64,000 nucleotides of DNA, taken from contig OZ023262.1 of the NCBI GenBank assembly GCA_964006375.1, forward strand, positions 194,102,907-194,166,906, written 5' to 3'. Under the pieces are notes generated by a model. The model was not told where the DNA came from. It did no database searches and saw nothing but the letters and a program-made list of their open reading frames with translations. The translations under genes and the position numbers were made by a program. Of this stretch, positions 23,755-38,195 are shown piece by piece. The stretch is from Tillus elongatus. Taxonomy: Eukaryota > Arthropoda > Insecta > Coleoptera > Cleridae. How positions within the stretch are numbered: position 1 is the stretch's first letter; each line of letters starts with the position of its first letter.

Positions 23755-24009
23755 TATGTGAAAACTGGAACCTGTGATGAGCACTGATAAGTACACTTGG
23801 AAAACCCGAATCATTACAACACATCTTTTTTAAAGACCTTACGATCGTTTCACTAACCACGTTAGCATCATCAGAGGATGAAAAATTTCTGAATTAGAAT
23901 TAGAGTTTTTTCATCCTCTGATGATGCTAACGTGGTTAGTAAAACGATCCGGGGGTCTTTAAGAAAGATGTGTTGTGGTGATTTCGGTTCTCCAAGTGTA
24001 CTTATATCA
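23755..24009 (-). mobile_element. PLE-derived hairpin element inserted in family C
   Basis: Starts with the tail 'tatgtgaaaactggaacctg', then the left arm 'aagtacacttggaaaaccc'. The near-perfect right arm ends 'ctccaagtgtactt'. The centre carries two inverted hammerhead-like motifs. Flanking direct repeats are AAAACAT at 23,748-23,754 and 24,010-24,016. These probably belong to a longer 13-bp duplication with two mismatches (ATATAGAAAACAT/ATATCAAAAACAT). Arms and tail match the 55.8-57.8-kb PLE, so this is a small derivative of that element. Confidence 0.85.
23837..23877 (-). ncRNA. Hammerhead-ribozyme-like motif, intact-looking arm
   Basis: On the minus strand: CCU (stem I), CUGAUGA (23,874-23,868), one unpaired U, stem II GCUAAC/GUUAGU with loop GUG, GAAA, a self-complementary ACGAUCGU (stem III, with A15.1 and U16.1), A as the cleavage-site base, then AGG to close stem I. 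All conserved core bases are present. The single U between CUGAUGA and stem II departs from the textbook core, so activity is uncertain. The opposite arm (23,915-23,950) has the same motif with the G of GAAA changed to A. Confidence 0.65.
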
Positions 24010-24780
24010 AAAACATGATTTGGGAACGAAAATTGTTTGCGTTTGTCGGTCTGTTGGTCTGTATGTACGTCTGTTTGTAGCCACGATAACCAGACATCGT
24101 CTTTAAACTGGGTATACAGTTATCACCCGACAAACGAACGGTTCGGATTGTTTTTGGGTCAAATCGCTCCCCAGGGGTAGGGAATGATTTGGTAAAAATT
24201 GACATTTTCTCGTTAAAACTCGAGTAATTAACCGTTTAGTGCTTGTTTATTCGAAAACTTTCAATTTCATCAAACATTTGATACTCTGTGTTAAAATTAA
24301 ATAAGGCGTTGAATGTGTGGGAATGGAATATCGGTGACAAAAATATCGACAATTTTTTTGCTAAAACGGAGTAAAAAGACTCAAAACATATAGAAAATTT
24401 GATTCTGGAAGGATTTTTTTTGTATGTCGGCCTGTACATCTGTCTGTTAGTAGGCGCAATAACTTTCGAACGAACTGAGATATCATCTCCAAATTTGGTA
24501 CCCCATTAGCACACGTCAAAGGGACGCTTCGAATTGTTTTTGGGTAAGATCGCTTCAGGGGGTATGGGATAAATAAGGGGTGATTTGGTGAAAATTTACA
24601 TTTTTTCATTAAAACTTGACCAATATAACGTTTCAGAAGTTTATGTGTATAGGAATACGAATATTTTCTTTGTGGTCAAGCATGGACCCTAAATTCATTT
24701 CATGAGAATGTCTTTCTTGGGAGCGTAAGTTATCATAGTTATGTAGAAGTTAGGATTCAACTTGCAACATTCTTTTTTAT

Positions 24781-25680
24781 TTGATGTTGCTAACGTCATG
24801 TATTTTTTTTACTGGAATATTATTTTCTGCAAGGTCGTCGCATCAAATATATTTGGAGACTGATGCGTAAACGCATGAATGGTCGGAAACAGATTAAACT
24901 ACGTTTTCTAAAAGAATGATGTTAAACACTGTGGATAAGAAATAAAACAGAAAGCAGAGTCACCCCAAATACGAGAAAAATAATAATAGAAAGTTATTTG
25001 CTACATCCGTATTTTAACGACGAAGTTTTTCTCATCAGTAGCTGTCGCCAGCTAGCACAATTATTACATAATATGTTTTTTGTTACAGGGATGTTGTTGA
25101 ATGAGTTCACTAATCATTCTCTCTTAATTGTCATTTAAAATGTTATTTGTGTTTTAACCTAACGTAAATAATATAATTCTTACTACTACCGGATGTGCAC
25201 GTTTCCAGTTGCACTAACTTTTGTATAATATATTGCACAACATTTCTAGAGTAGCTAAAAAACACACAACCCAAACTGAGCAATTTCATTAGCAGCTAGC
25301 CTGACCGAGGTCACTTTGCGGCAAATAATTCACTGAAAAACGAGCCGTCTTTTTTATTCCAAGCTAGGCTTGGCACTGAGTTAATTATTAGCACTATTTT
25401 TCATTATAAATGTGAAACTTTGCTTTACTTTTCCGGATAGGTGTTCACTCGCATAAATATGCCTGCGAAATTTTCCGTCAGGAAATTATATTAAATTTAT
25501 TTTTAAATAAAGCTGCTTTCTGCCTCAAAACTTTACCAACAAGTGAGAACAAAACAAATGTCCAATCATACACTAGTTTTTTATAACTGCTGTTCTTCTT
25601 GTGAGTTATCTTTAAAAGAAATACAGACATCCTCATAGGTACGCACTGGATCATTCTGTACTGGGTATAGCATATTTTAG
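24781..25680. other. No recognisable feature
   Basis: About 0.9 kb with no recognised coding or repeat content. Confidence 0.35.
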
Positions 25681-26379
25681 CCAATTTTTGTAGAAAAAAT
25701 GTAAACAGATCTCTTCAATACTGATTTTTTTCTACGAAAATTCCCAAAAATGAGCTATACCCATCAATATAAGGAGTGCCACTATAGGGATCTCAAAAAA
25801 AGTAGCAGATACAGACTTGGTTAAACGAGAGAAAAGTTGCGCACTCAAAAGGCCAACAAAATGGCTGTTAGACAGCACCGAATTTTTTTTTGTTTTTGAG
25901 ATATTTGAAAAATTTGGATTTTTCGATTTTACATATTATTTTTTTCTGGCCTTAATGGTGGACCCACACCAATACACAGATATTAAAAGGAAACTATCTC
26001 CCAAAATTTATATTTATATGTTACAAGAAAAAACAGTTATAAAAAATATTTGGTTCCAGATCATTTCTATGAAAATTCACTACGATAACGCACTTGCTGC
26101 GTTCATACTTTTGTTTAAATTGTGGTATCTCGAAAACTGTTGAAGATCGAAATACAACATGTTAAAGTTGGGCAATTAAATAATATAGCTAAAAGTCTGG
26201 ACGCAGAAAGTGCATTAGGGTAGTGAATTTTCATAGACATAATCTGGCACCAAAGATTTTTTATAGCTTTTTGTTCTTGTAACAGAATTATAAATTTTGG
26301 TATATAGCTTCCTTTTAATATGGTAGACTTACGTGCCAAATTTGGTTATTATAGCATTTATATTTTTTGAGTTATCGAT

Positions 26380-26382
<3 letters not shown>
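25680..26382 (-). repeat. Family A pieces with two facing GACGCAGC motifs
   Basis: 'attcactacgataacgcact' at 26,076 and, facing it, 'gtctggacgcagaaagtgc' at 26,197 lie about 80 bp apart. On each side is family A text ('tttcttttaatatggta', 'aaattttggtatatagcttc'). This is a head-to-head join of two copies. The right copy runs to 'gagttatcgatgtga' and the array at 26,383. Confidence 0.7.

Positions 26383-26447
<65 letters not shown>
26383..26447. repeat. (TA)n array
   Basis: Preceded by the family A phrase 'ttttgagttatcgatgtga'. Confidence 0.95.
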
Positions 26448-26449
<2 letters not shown>

Positions 26450-26620
26450 CAAAAAATTGTGGGAACGCCGTCAGTTGTAGAATAAAACTCTTTATCATAC
26501 GCCGAGCTTTCGGAAAAATTTATTCCTTTATCGAGGATATAACATGAGTTCTACTAAACTATTTATCTAATAACAAACATAAAAAGAAAACCTTTTGATG
26601 AATTTGAGTGAAGTCTAATA
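26448..26620 (-). mobile_element. Possible PLE end fragment with a degenerate hammerhead-like core
   Basis: On the minus strand 'cctcgataaaggaataaatt' is followed by 'tttccgaaagctcggcg'. GGAA/UUCC could form stem II before GAAA, as at the other loci, but the CUGANGA box is altered and stem III is poor. No arm partner or coding sequence is visible. The assignment is weak. Confidence 0.3.
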
Positions 26621-26625
26621 AATGA

Positions 26626-26665
26626 CCTGACCTGACCTGACCAGACCTGACCTGACCTGACCGCG
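26626..26665 (+). repeat. Pentanucleotide tandem repeat (CCTGA)n
   Basis: About eight units of CCTGA/CTGAC with one 'ccaga' variant. Followed to about 26,750 by a family A end ('gggatctccctattagtga'). Confidence 0.9.
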
Positions 26666-26901
26666 CTCAAAGTTGGGATCTCCCTATTAGTGAATTTTTT
26701 TCTAAGAACATTCATTAATATAATTTAAATAAAATAGGTCAATTAAAGTTGACGTTTACTCAGACTTTGTAAGCTATCCTGTATAATACTGAAAACTCTT
26801 AAAAATTGTAAAAATGGAAAATAAAATCGACGGGTCCGAGAGTTTTTCGAAAACGTACATGGTTTTGAAAATATTGGGGGTTTCCATTCGTTTTGCCCAC
26901 G

Positions 26902-28030
<1,129 letters not shown>

Positions 28031-28289
28031 AGTCTGCAAACGAAACAAATCTCAAACACTTAACTACGACTAGAATTGAATTAAATTTGTGGAATTATTA
28101 ACTGGAAAACAGAGAAGGTAAGAAGAAACGCACTTTGGTTTTCAAAAAAAAGCAACGTTATGGCAATAAACTTTGACAGGCAATTTTTTACAATAAAACG
28201 TATCCTAAGTACCAAAACTCAGATCCCCAAGTTAAAAGAAAACAAACAAACAAACCTTATAATCAATTAAAAAACATTGGTGTTCAGAG

Positions 28290-28440
28290 AAGGGCAAAAC
28301 ACCAAACATCGCATGGTATACTGTACCGACGGAGTTACGCCCACTCAAAGAAGGAACGTGCAGGCAATCAACTTGCTCAAACACAATGCACAATGCACCA
28401 CTTAAGTTAATGTTAATTCTAAATCTGTGTATAAAACTAA
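28290..28440 (-). mobile_element. SINE fragment
   Basis: Carries the SINE body in reverse: 'accgacggagttacgccc', 'gaacgtgcaggcaatcaac' and 'ttaagttaatgttaatt', corresponding to 45,560-45,690. Head and tail are both missing. Confidence 0.65.
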
Positions 28441-28854
28441 AAATATTTCAGAATATAATACAAATAAAATATACAAACACACTCAGTAAAAAATATTTTT
28501 AAAGGATCCGTCAGTCAGACTGGTGAAACTCTAAACAATAAATAAAGGTGATCTCGCTTTTCTAATGGACATTTAGAACAGGAGGGCAAGCTGATATCTC
28601 CTTTTTAATTTAATAGAAGTTGATAACTGCCCAACTCGAAGACTCAATAAGCCCATCAGATGTAAATGTGATCATTAGAACGTTCACTATTTATAACGAA
28701 AGAAAGCGAGAAAGCTGAGAAATGACAGCATTTATCGTGAGACTTATTCGGATTTTCCAGTCACCTTTTCGTGTGTACAAATGAGAAAGTAACTTTAGTC
28801 ATGCAAATGATCTAAGTATGATGGAATTCTGAAGATCGATAATAAACGCCATTT
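28441..28854. other. No recognisable feature
   Basis: Unassigned AT-rich sequence. Confidence 0.3.
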
Positions 28855-29060
28855 GCACCTTTTAGTGAATTTTCATTAAGAAAATTCACTAAAAGACTTT
28901 CGGAAAATTTCTTAAAGTGAGCGCAAATTAGGGCCTCTGAAACCCGTTTCCATGGTCAGTTTAACTCTACCCTATAACTCAAAAAATACTGATTTGGACT
29001 AAATTTGGGAATTACCCTTATTTTACTAATGGCTTGGATCAATTCGTTAATCAAATCTGA
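28855..29060 (+). repeat. Family A copy without a (TA)n array
   Basis: Palindrome 'ttagtgaattttcattaag' ... 'attcactaaaag', 'tgagcgcaaattagggcct' and 'ccatggtcagttt', then directly 'ccctataactcaaaaaatac' and 'atggcttggatcaattcgtt'. The two halves that usually flank a (TA)n array meet here with almost no array, which is informative about its origin. Confidence 0.75.
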
Positions 29061-30229
29061 GTAATTGAAACGAAAATTTATAACTCAAAAGAACAAGACA
29101 AGCGTGGTTGTGTACCAATTTTCAAATCGTTTGATCAAAGAAAAATAAAGTTCTTCGAAATTAATAATAAAACAATCCCCAACATTACTTTAGATTCTGT
29201 AATGCGATATCTGCAATGTTGGACAAAGATAGATGACGTTATCTGCACTGCTATGCTATTTAAATAAATCGCAGATAGAAATCTAAACAATAGAAGTTAT
29301 TGCAAGATGTCAGACTGGAGAACATTGTGAGAGATATGACAGGGACGCCATCTCGGTGCAGGACCAGGTAGTATGTTGTCACGATAGCTCTAGTTTATAC
29401 AAAATTTTATAGATAGAGCTGTGTACAACAGTGTACAACCACAGCATAATCAAATTATGCTATGGTACAACCAACTAACAATTTTGTAACCTGTCAGCCT
29501 TGGACCATTTCTTTCCTAATACCGGCATAAAGATTGCGTTAGAGGCGCTAAATTTTAGCATGCGAATATATATTAATAAATAAAAAAAATTATGACAGTG
29601 ATTCAATTTGTTTGAAGGCAATCTAGAACGACGTTTCATTATGTATAAAAATTAGGCTTTCCATTATTCACCTTCACGGTATCTAAAATTAAAAGTCATC
29701 TCAATTTCTCCTAGTTTAATCTGACCACACGTAGCTACTTGACACAGATAAGCGTGTACGCTTTGCGCATTGCATAACCTCAAAATCGACTATGCTGATG
29801 CTAATTACTAATACCTTATTAGGGTTTTATAATATTAATCAACTAGGTACCTATATTCTCAGGTTAATATAAATAGTAGGTGAATAATAACCCAACTTTT
29901 AATTTTAACTTAACTTTAACAAAATGACTGTAGTAGTATATTATAATTGTAACATTCAATGAAACAAATATGAAAGTGATATCTAACTGCATGTAGAATG
30001 TAGATATTGTATGTATTGCCTAGTGAACTCTATACAGAATTCACTGGTAGGTATTACAAGAAATTTACCTACCTCAAACTAATGCAGTAAGTACTTATAA
30101 TATCTAGTTAGGTACTGCAAAGTACATACATCCCTAGTTATAAACAGATAAATTATTAAAATTTTAATTTCACAATTTTGTATTGTTTATATTTATTTTA
30201 TTTTCAAAAAGTATGGGTACAGCAATTGC
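29061..30229. other. No recognisable feature
   Basis: About 1.2 kb of AT-rich sequence. No recognised gene, tandem repeat or terminal repeat. Confidence 0.35.
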
Positions 30230-30490
30230 AAATAAATGTTGAAAATAGTTTAAGTGCGTTATGGTAGAGAATCTTCATAAAAATATTTTAAATGGTGATA
30301 ACTCAATTTTCCATTAAACTAGAATCTTCAGTTTTGATACATAGTAACACATATATAAAAGCAGCGTGGATACTAAATTTAAAAAATAACACAATGAGCT
30401 TCATAGATAATAACAAATTTGTTTAAAAAAACCTTTTTTGTTATTTTGTTTGCAGTAACTGGTTCGATTGAGTTAATTAAAACCGATCAT
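30230..30490 (+). repeat. MITE-like repeat, copy 1 (related to family A terminus)
   Basis: 'aagtgcgttatggtagaga' at about 30,250, then 'aactcaattttccattaaac', 'aatgagcttcatagataata' and 'acaaatttgtttaaaaaaa'. Positions 31,130-31,400 hold a second copy with the same order. It starts with a truncated form of the GACGCAGC motif. Confidence 0.65.
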
Positions 30491-30559
30491 TCAAGCGATT
30501 AATATGAAAAAATAATTACCTTCCACCTATAATCTCATAGACGCATTCTGTTTCTAAAT

Positions 30560-30965
30560 AAAAATTAAATTTTCGGTAAATTTGCAGATGGGCACATGGA
30601 GGGCGTTGATAAAAATATATAAAGAAATATGCTTAGAACCCCTTCTGGATGCCCAAACTACAAGGAGAATTTATTGCAAACAGCATACAAAAAGTTACGG
30701 GACCAAGAGTGAATAGGGGTGCTAGGCGGAGAAGAATATAAAAAGGAAATGTGATCAGAAAGTGCGAAATAAACACCTTAGTTGGACCTATTTAAGCTGC
30801 ATTTATCCCATTTTGCAGCTATACCTCCTTAAAATCCACGCGCAGAACCTATATTCACCGCAGGTCCCGTAACTTTCTTAGGGGTTGCTCCAAAGGAATT
30901 TTTCTTGTTTACATTGTTCTCGTTTATGCATTGAGGGTGATAGTAGGCATGCAGAAGGGGAAGGA
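30560..30965 (+). repeat. Family E, copy 1
   Basis: About 400 bp shared with 39,580-40,080: 'ttcggtaaatttgcag', 'atatgcttagaaccccttc', 'acaaaaagttacgggaccaa', 'gtcccgtaactttcttaggg' and 'gttgctccaaaggaattttt'. It contains inverted segments ('aaaagttacgggac' against 'gtcccgtaacttt'), so it can fold. GC content is higher than surroundings. No ORF. Confidence 0.7.
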
Positions 30966-31129
30966 GAACCCCCGCGACGAAGCAGTGAACCAAGATTTTC
31001 AATTTATGTTTAAATTGTTATCTCATTTCATTTTTTTAAATATATTTCCAAATGATTTTGAGGTTGCCTTGTTTGTCAGTCTTATATAGTAAGCTGCAAT
31101 CTTTTATCATTTTCTAAAATTATACACAG

Positions 31130-31740
31130 CAACCGTAAATAAGTGTTGGAAAGGGTCTGGGTGCAGCAAGTATGTTATATACATTTTCGTAAAAGTTTTT
31201 CAAATCCGATAGCTCAATAAATTTCCCATTAGGATAGAATCTTCAATGTTAAGTCATAGTAACACCTATGTAAACGCACCGTGACATAATGAGCTTCGCG
31301 GATAACTACAAATTTGTTTCGAAAAAAACTTTTTTGTTGTTTATTGTTTGCAAAAACTGGATGGGTTGACTAAACAAAACCATCCAAGCAATTAATGAGG
31401 AAAATGCCTGCCATATTTATAATTTGACAGGTACATTTCCTTTGTAAATAATTAATGCTTTTCTGAAAAACTTTTGTAACTTTAATGAAATTTGTTACAC
31501 AATTTTTTTGAAACACACTTGCAGAACTTACATATTATATATAAGACCAAATTTTAAATTTTAGCTCCATATCAAATATCAATTTATTCAAATAATCGCT
31601 AACTGGGACTGTAAAACCGATCTCTAAGGTCCATTTGAACTTAAAGAATTAGTTTTAATAATATATCTTACTAATAGTGTAAAATTCTTATGAAAATTCA
31701 CTACTATAACGCACTTGCTGCGCCCCGAAATTTTTTCATA
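31130..31740 (+). repeat. MITE-like repeat, copy 2, bounded by GACGCAGC-type ends
   Basis: The left end is 'gtctgggtgcagcaagtatg' (31,150). The right end is 'attcactactataacgcac' and 'ttgctgcgccccg' (31,697-31,728). The first half matches 30,230-30,490. If the two ends are terminal inverted repeats the unit is about 580 bp. Confidence 0.6.
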
Positions 31741-31747
31741 CAACATT

Positions 31748-31967
31748 CACTGATCAAAATAATGAAAATGCTTGGGTGGTGCTTTTTTCATATAAAAGGG
31801 AGTACGATCACTGATCAAAATAATAAAAATGCTTGGATGGTACTTTTTTCATATAAAAGGGAGTACGATCACTGATCAAAATAAGGAAAATGCTTGGATG
31901 GTGCTTTTTTCATATAAAAGGGAGTACGATCACTGATCAAAATAATGAAAATGCTTGGATGGTGCTA
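31748..31967 (+). repeat. 61-bp minisatellite, 3.6 copies
   Basis: Units begin with 'cactgatcaaaataatgaaa' at 31,748, 31,809, 31,870 and 31,931, exactly 61 bp apart. Each has 'atgcttggatggtgctttt' and 'catataaaagggagtacga'. Only single-base differences separate the units, so the expansion is recent. The last unit is partial. Confidence 0.95.
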
Positions 31968-32149
31968 TCAGTCAGAAACATATGAGAGAAACAGTATATA
32001 CATAGACATTTAATCAAGTGAAAATGCAGAAACTGCGATATCTATTTTATGTAACGTCTATTGGGTCTTTTAGGGAATTTTCATTAAAAAAAAAACAGAA
32101 TGGCAAGACTTGTGTGCGTGTGTGTATCCGAGCGCTAACTTAAAAAAGC

Positions 32150-32896
32150 CTGGACGCAGCAAGTGCGTTATGGTAGTGAATTTTCATAGAAATGATCTGG
32201 CACAAAATATTTTATTATAACTTTATTTTTTTGTAACATAGAAATCTAAATTTTGGTGTATAGTTTACTTTTTATATCGTAAATCTACCTACAAAATTTG
32301 GTTATCATAGATTTTTTATTTAAGATAAAAATTTTTTTCAAATGAAAACTCAAAATTTTTCCGGAAAACCTCGTCCGATTTTTCTGATTAACAAACTTAT
32401 CAAAGCCATTTACAAAAGGAAGGTACATGCCAAATTATATCAAAATCTGCCCATTATTCTTTGACATAAAAATTTTTTTCGAATGAAAACTCAAAATTTT
32501 TCCGGAAAACCTCGTCCGATTTTCTTGACTAACAAACATGTCAAAGCCATTTACAGAAGGAAGGTACATGCCAAATTTTATTAAACTAGGCTTATTACTT
32601 TTTGAGATAAGAATTTTTTTCGAATGAAAACTCAAAATTTTCCTGGAAAACCTCATCCGATTTTCCTGACTAACGAACTTGTTAAAGCCATTTACAAAAA
32701 AAAGTTTCATGCCAAATTTTATTAAAATCGGCTTATTACTTTTTGGGATAAGAATTTTTTTAGAATGAAAACTCAAAATTTTCCCGGAAAACCTCATACG
32801 ATTTTCCTTACTAACGAACTTATCCAAGCCATTTACAAAAGAAAGGTACATGCCAAATTTTATCAAAATCGGCCTATTATTTTTTGAGTTATCGGT

Positions 32897-32900
<4 letters not shown>
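32150..32900 (-). repeat. Family A copy with four 141-bp tandem units
   Basis: Starts with 'cctggacgcagcaagtgcg' and 'ttatggtagtgaattttcat' at 32,152. Then a unit with 'gaaaactcaaaa', 'cggaaaacctcgtccgattt', 'catttacaaaaggaaggtac' and 'atgccaaatt' recurs at 32,344, 32,485, 32,626 and 32,767 (141 bp apart each time). It ends 'gagttatcggtgtga' at the array. The 194-residue minus-strand frame here is only a read-through of these units, whose length of 47 codons keeps frame. Confidence 0.88.

Positions 32901-32980
<80 letters not shown>
32901..32980. repeat. (TA)n array at the family A internal site
   Basis: Both flanks are standard: 'ttatcggtgtga' on the left and 'aaattgaaactgacccc' on the right. 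This is one of the best examples of the array's fixed place. Confidence 0.96.
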
Positions 32981-32985
<5 letters not shown>

Positions 32986-33165
32986 GAAACTGACCCCGGA
33001 TATGGGTTCTAGGGGTCATAGATCGCGCTCATTTGCAAAAATTTTTTCAAAATTCAAAAGTCGGGATCTCCCCATTAGTGAATTTTTTCTACGAAAATTC
33101 ACTAAAAGTCTGGACGCAGGTGCGTTATAGTGGTGAATTAGCATAAAAACGTTTTTAATAGCAAA
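32981..33165 (-). repeat. Family A terminal segment joined to a second copy
   Basis: 'ggatatgggttctaggggtc', 'aaaagtcgggatctcccca' and the palindrome 'ttagtgaattttttctacg' ... 'attcactaa'. It is immediately followed by 'aagtctggacgcaggtgcg' at 33,103, the start of another copy. This shows tandem head-to-tail placement. Confidence 0.8.
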
Positions 33166-33840
33166 TATATATGCTTTTAATGAGAGTAGGCATCAAATTT
33201 GGTTATCGGTATAGCCTATATAGCACAAACAATGTACCATATTTCATCCAAATCACTTGATTTTTTGAAAAAGTACAAAAATTGTCCAAAAATAAACTTA
33301 AAATGTTCCCGAGAAGACTAGTTCGATTTTCGTGGCCAACAAACCTCTTGAAGCTATTTACCTACCTAGCAAGATATAATTATTTACAAAAAGCTACGAA
33401 ACTCCAAAAAAAAATTGCAAACAATTTTGTACGAAAATCTGACATTTTTTTTACAATAACTTATTACCAAAATGTTACAAAACTTCCAAACAATGATTTC
33501 TACGGAAACACAAAAAAAATTCTGCGAAAATTTGACGTGTTATTTTTTACAAAAAAATTGCATAAGAATACATAAAATTCAAATTATATACCTAATCTGT
33601 AATTAAGATTGAAAGAACGAAAAGGCATAAAAATATTTACAAAACTATAGTCTGTTTGTTTAGAGGATTGTACAATTTGAAAAACTTGAGTTAGGAAAGT
33701 TTGAATTTTTTCAAATTCAGCCATTATTTGAGAGCGCTCTGCATATGGCATCTAGACTTTTTCTACGAATAGTCTAAATGAAAACCTCTCTGAATGCGTC
33801 ACTTTCATGAGACTCGCCTATCTATTGCTAAAAACACCGT
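33166..33840 (+). repeat. Family D copy
   Basis: Shares its order with 57,900-58,640: 'gtaccatatttcatcc', 'gaagactagttcgattttcg', 'tagttttacacacaa'-like text, 'gtttgaattttttcaaattc' and 'aaaacaccgtatcatactt' near 33,830. Non-coding throughout. Confidence 0.65.
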
Positions 33841-37027
<3,187 letters not shown>

Positions 37028-37111
37028 GCAACATATATTCATCGAGCTGGAATCGATCACGAAACCTTCTGCCTAGAAGAGCAGCACGCTACCACTAAGC
37101 TATATAGGGAT
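37028..37111 (-). other. tRNA-like sequence, probably the head of a SINE or a tRNA pseudogene
   Basis: On the minus strand 'tagcttagtggtagcgtgct' resembles an A box and D arm, and 'gatcgattcc' a B box. 'ctgctcttctaggcag' can form only a 4-bp anticodon stem. The acceptor ends do not pair well and no CCA or clear terminator follows. I do not call a functional tRNA. Downstream sequence (36,770-37,020) is not a known SINE body from this window. Confidence 0.4.
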
Positions 37112-38195
37112 ACGTTAAGTAACGTTTAGTTTACATGATACTTGACACAGGCTTCATGCTCGGGATATTATATTAAGAGTATACGTAACAATTTATGACA
37201 GAATTAGTAGAATTGCCATTGACACACATTCAACGACTGTTTCGGTATTATATGACGTCGAATTTTTCTTAATGTGCAGTGTCCTAAACTGGATGGGAAT
37301 GTATTGCTATCCGTAATTATTAAGATAGGGAGACGGTTGAATTTGCAATGTTTTGTAGAATTTCATGCTCGGTTCAAATATGACTTGTATTTTGCCCTGC
37401 CTCTTTATTTTGAAAAAACCAAAATTTGTCGATTTATTTTTTCTTCAATATCTAAGTAGGCGTTGATCTGACATGTCTAAGACTTGCGCATTATCAGGAC
37501 ACTTTTTACAGAGTAATCTTCTTGAGCTATTCTCAACTTTGGATTGTCATTTTTTTTGAGCTACAGGTATCAACTTTGTTTTTATTATGGCAGCCATATT
37601 GGATTTTTTGCTCATGTGAAAAGACCTTTCCCATGATATACAACATGCTTGAAAAATCTTGTAATTGCACTGACAATTTTAAGAAAAACCGTTTTGAGGA
37701 TAGTAGGCTATGAAATCCAATACCCGAAAACAAATGGCAACAAAAAGTGTTCAAAAAGCAGTAGGCCATGGAGTCTAACAATAGACTTCTACTTTTAACA
37801 TAATTTTCCGTAATGATTCACGATAAAAAAAATAGGAACTTTGAGCACACCAATGAATCAGCCCATCACTACAAATGATATTTTACATTACAACATTATC
37901 CTAAAAAATTGCTACAATTTAATTAAATAGGTAAACATAGTAAATAACTAAATTTACTAACAGAACTCAATAAAAAGAGATTAATGATTTACGAAGACGC
38001 CTTTGAAAATTGTTTGATTTTTAAACGTAAGTCAACAGAAAAACAACAGAAGAAAGGTTGCTATGGATATAACACTATCGCGACAATTAAGAATACTGTC
38101 AATTATCTGGAGAATTTGAGGTGTATTTAACACGTTGCTCAACATTTTGTACTAAATAGTTTGTTTCCTGTTTATTTTAAATATTATTCAACAAT
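37112..38195. other. No recognisable feature
   Basis: About 1.1 kb. The frames at 37,274-37,459 and 37,522-37,713 have no recognised family. Confidence 0.35.

Larger units (their letters stand above)
23650..24780 (+). repeat. Family C copy split by a hairpin insertion
   Basis: The left piece (to 23,754) reads 'gggcgacaaaaatttca' and 'aacgtcgtaaaaagtgtaaa'. The right piece resumes at 24,010 with 'gatttgggaacgaaaattg'. Two internal units follow, each with a 'tctgttggtctgtatgta' or 'gtcggcctgtacatctgtc' stretch. The copy ends 'tttcatgagaatgtctttc' and 'gatgttgctaacg'. The same unbroken order is seen at 45,840-46,440, which shows where the insertion occurred. Confidence 0.72.

Noticed and set aside
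26626..26665. Regulatory array of CCTGA units
   Set aside because: Looks like a simple tandem repeat at a family A edge; nothing else suggests protein binding.
31748..31967. CRISPR array
   Set aside because: The 61-bp units repeat completely without unique spacers, and the context is a eukaryotic transposon-rich region.
32435..33019. 194-codon minus-strand frame with internal protein-like repeats
   Set aside because: Explained by four 141-bp family A subunits whose length is a multiple of three.
37028..37111. Functional tRNA gene
   Set aside because: A- and B-box-like text is present but the anticodon stem is short and the acceptor arms do not pair.
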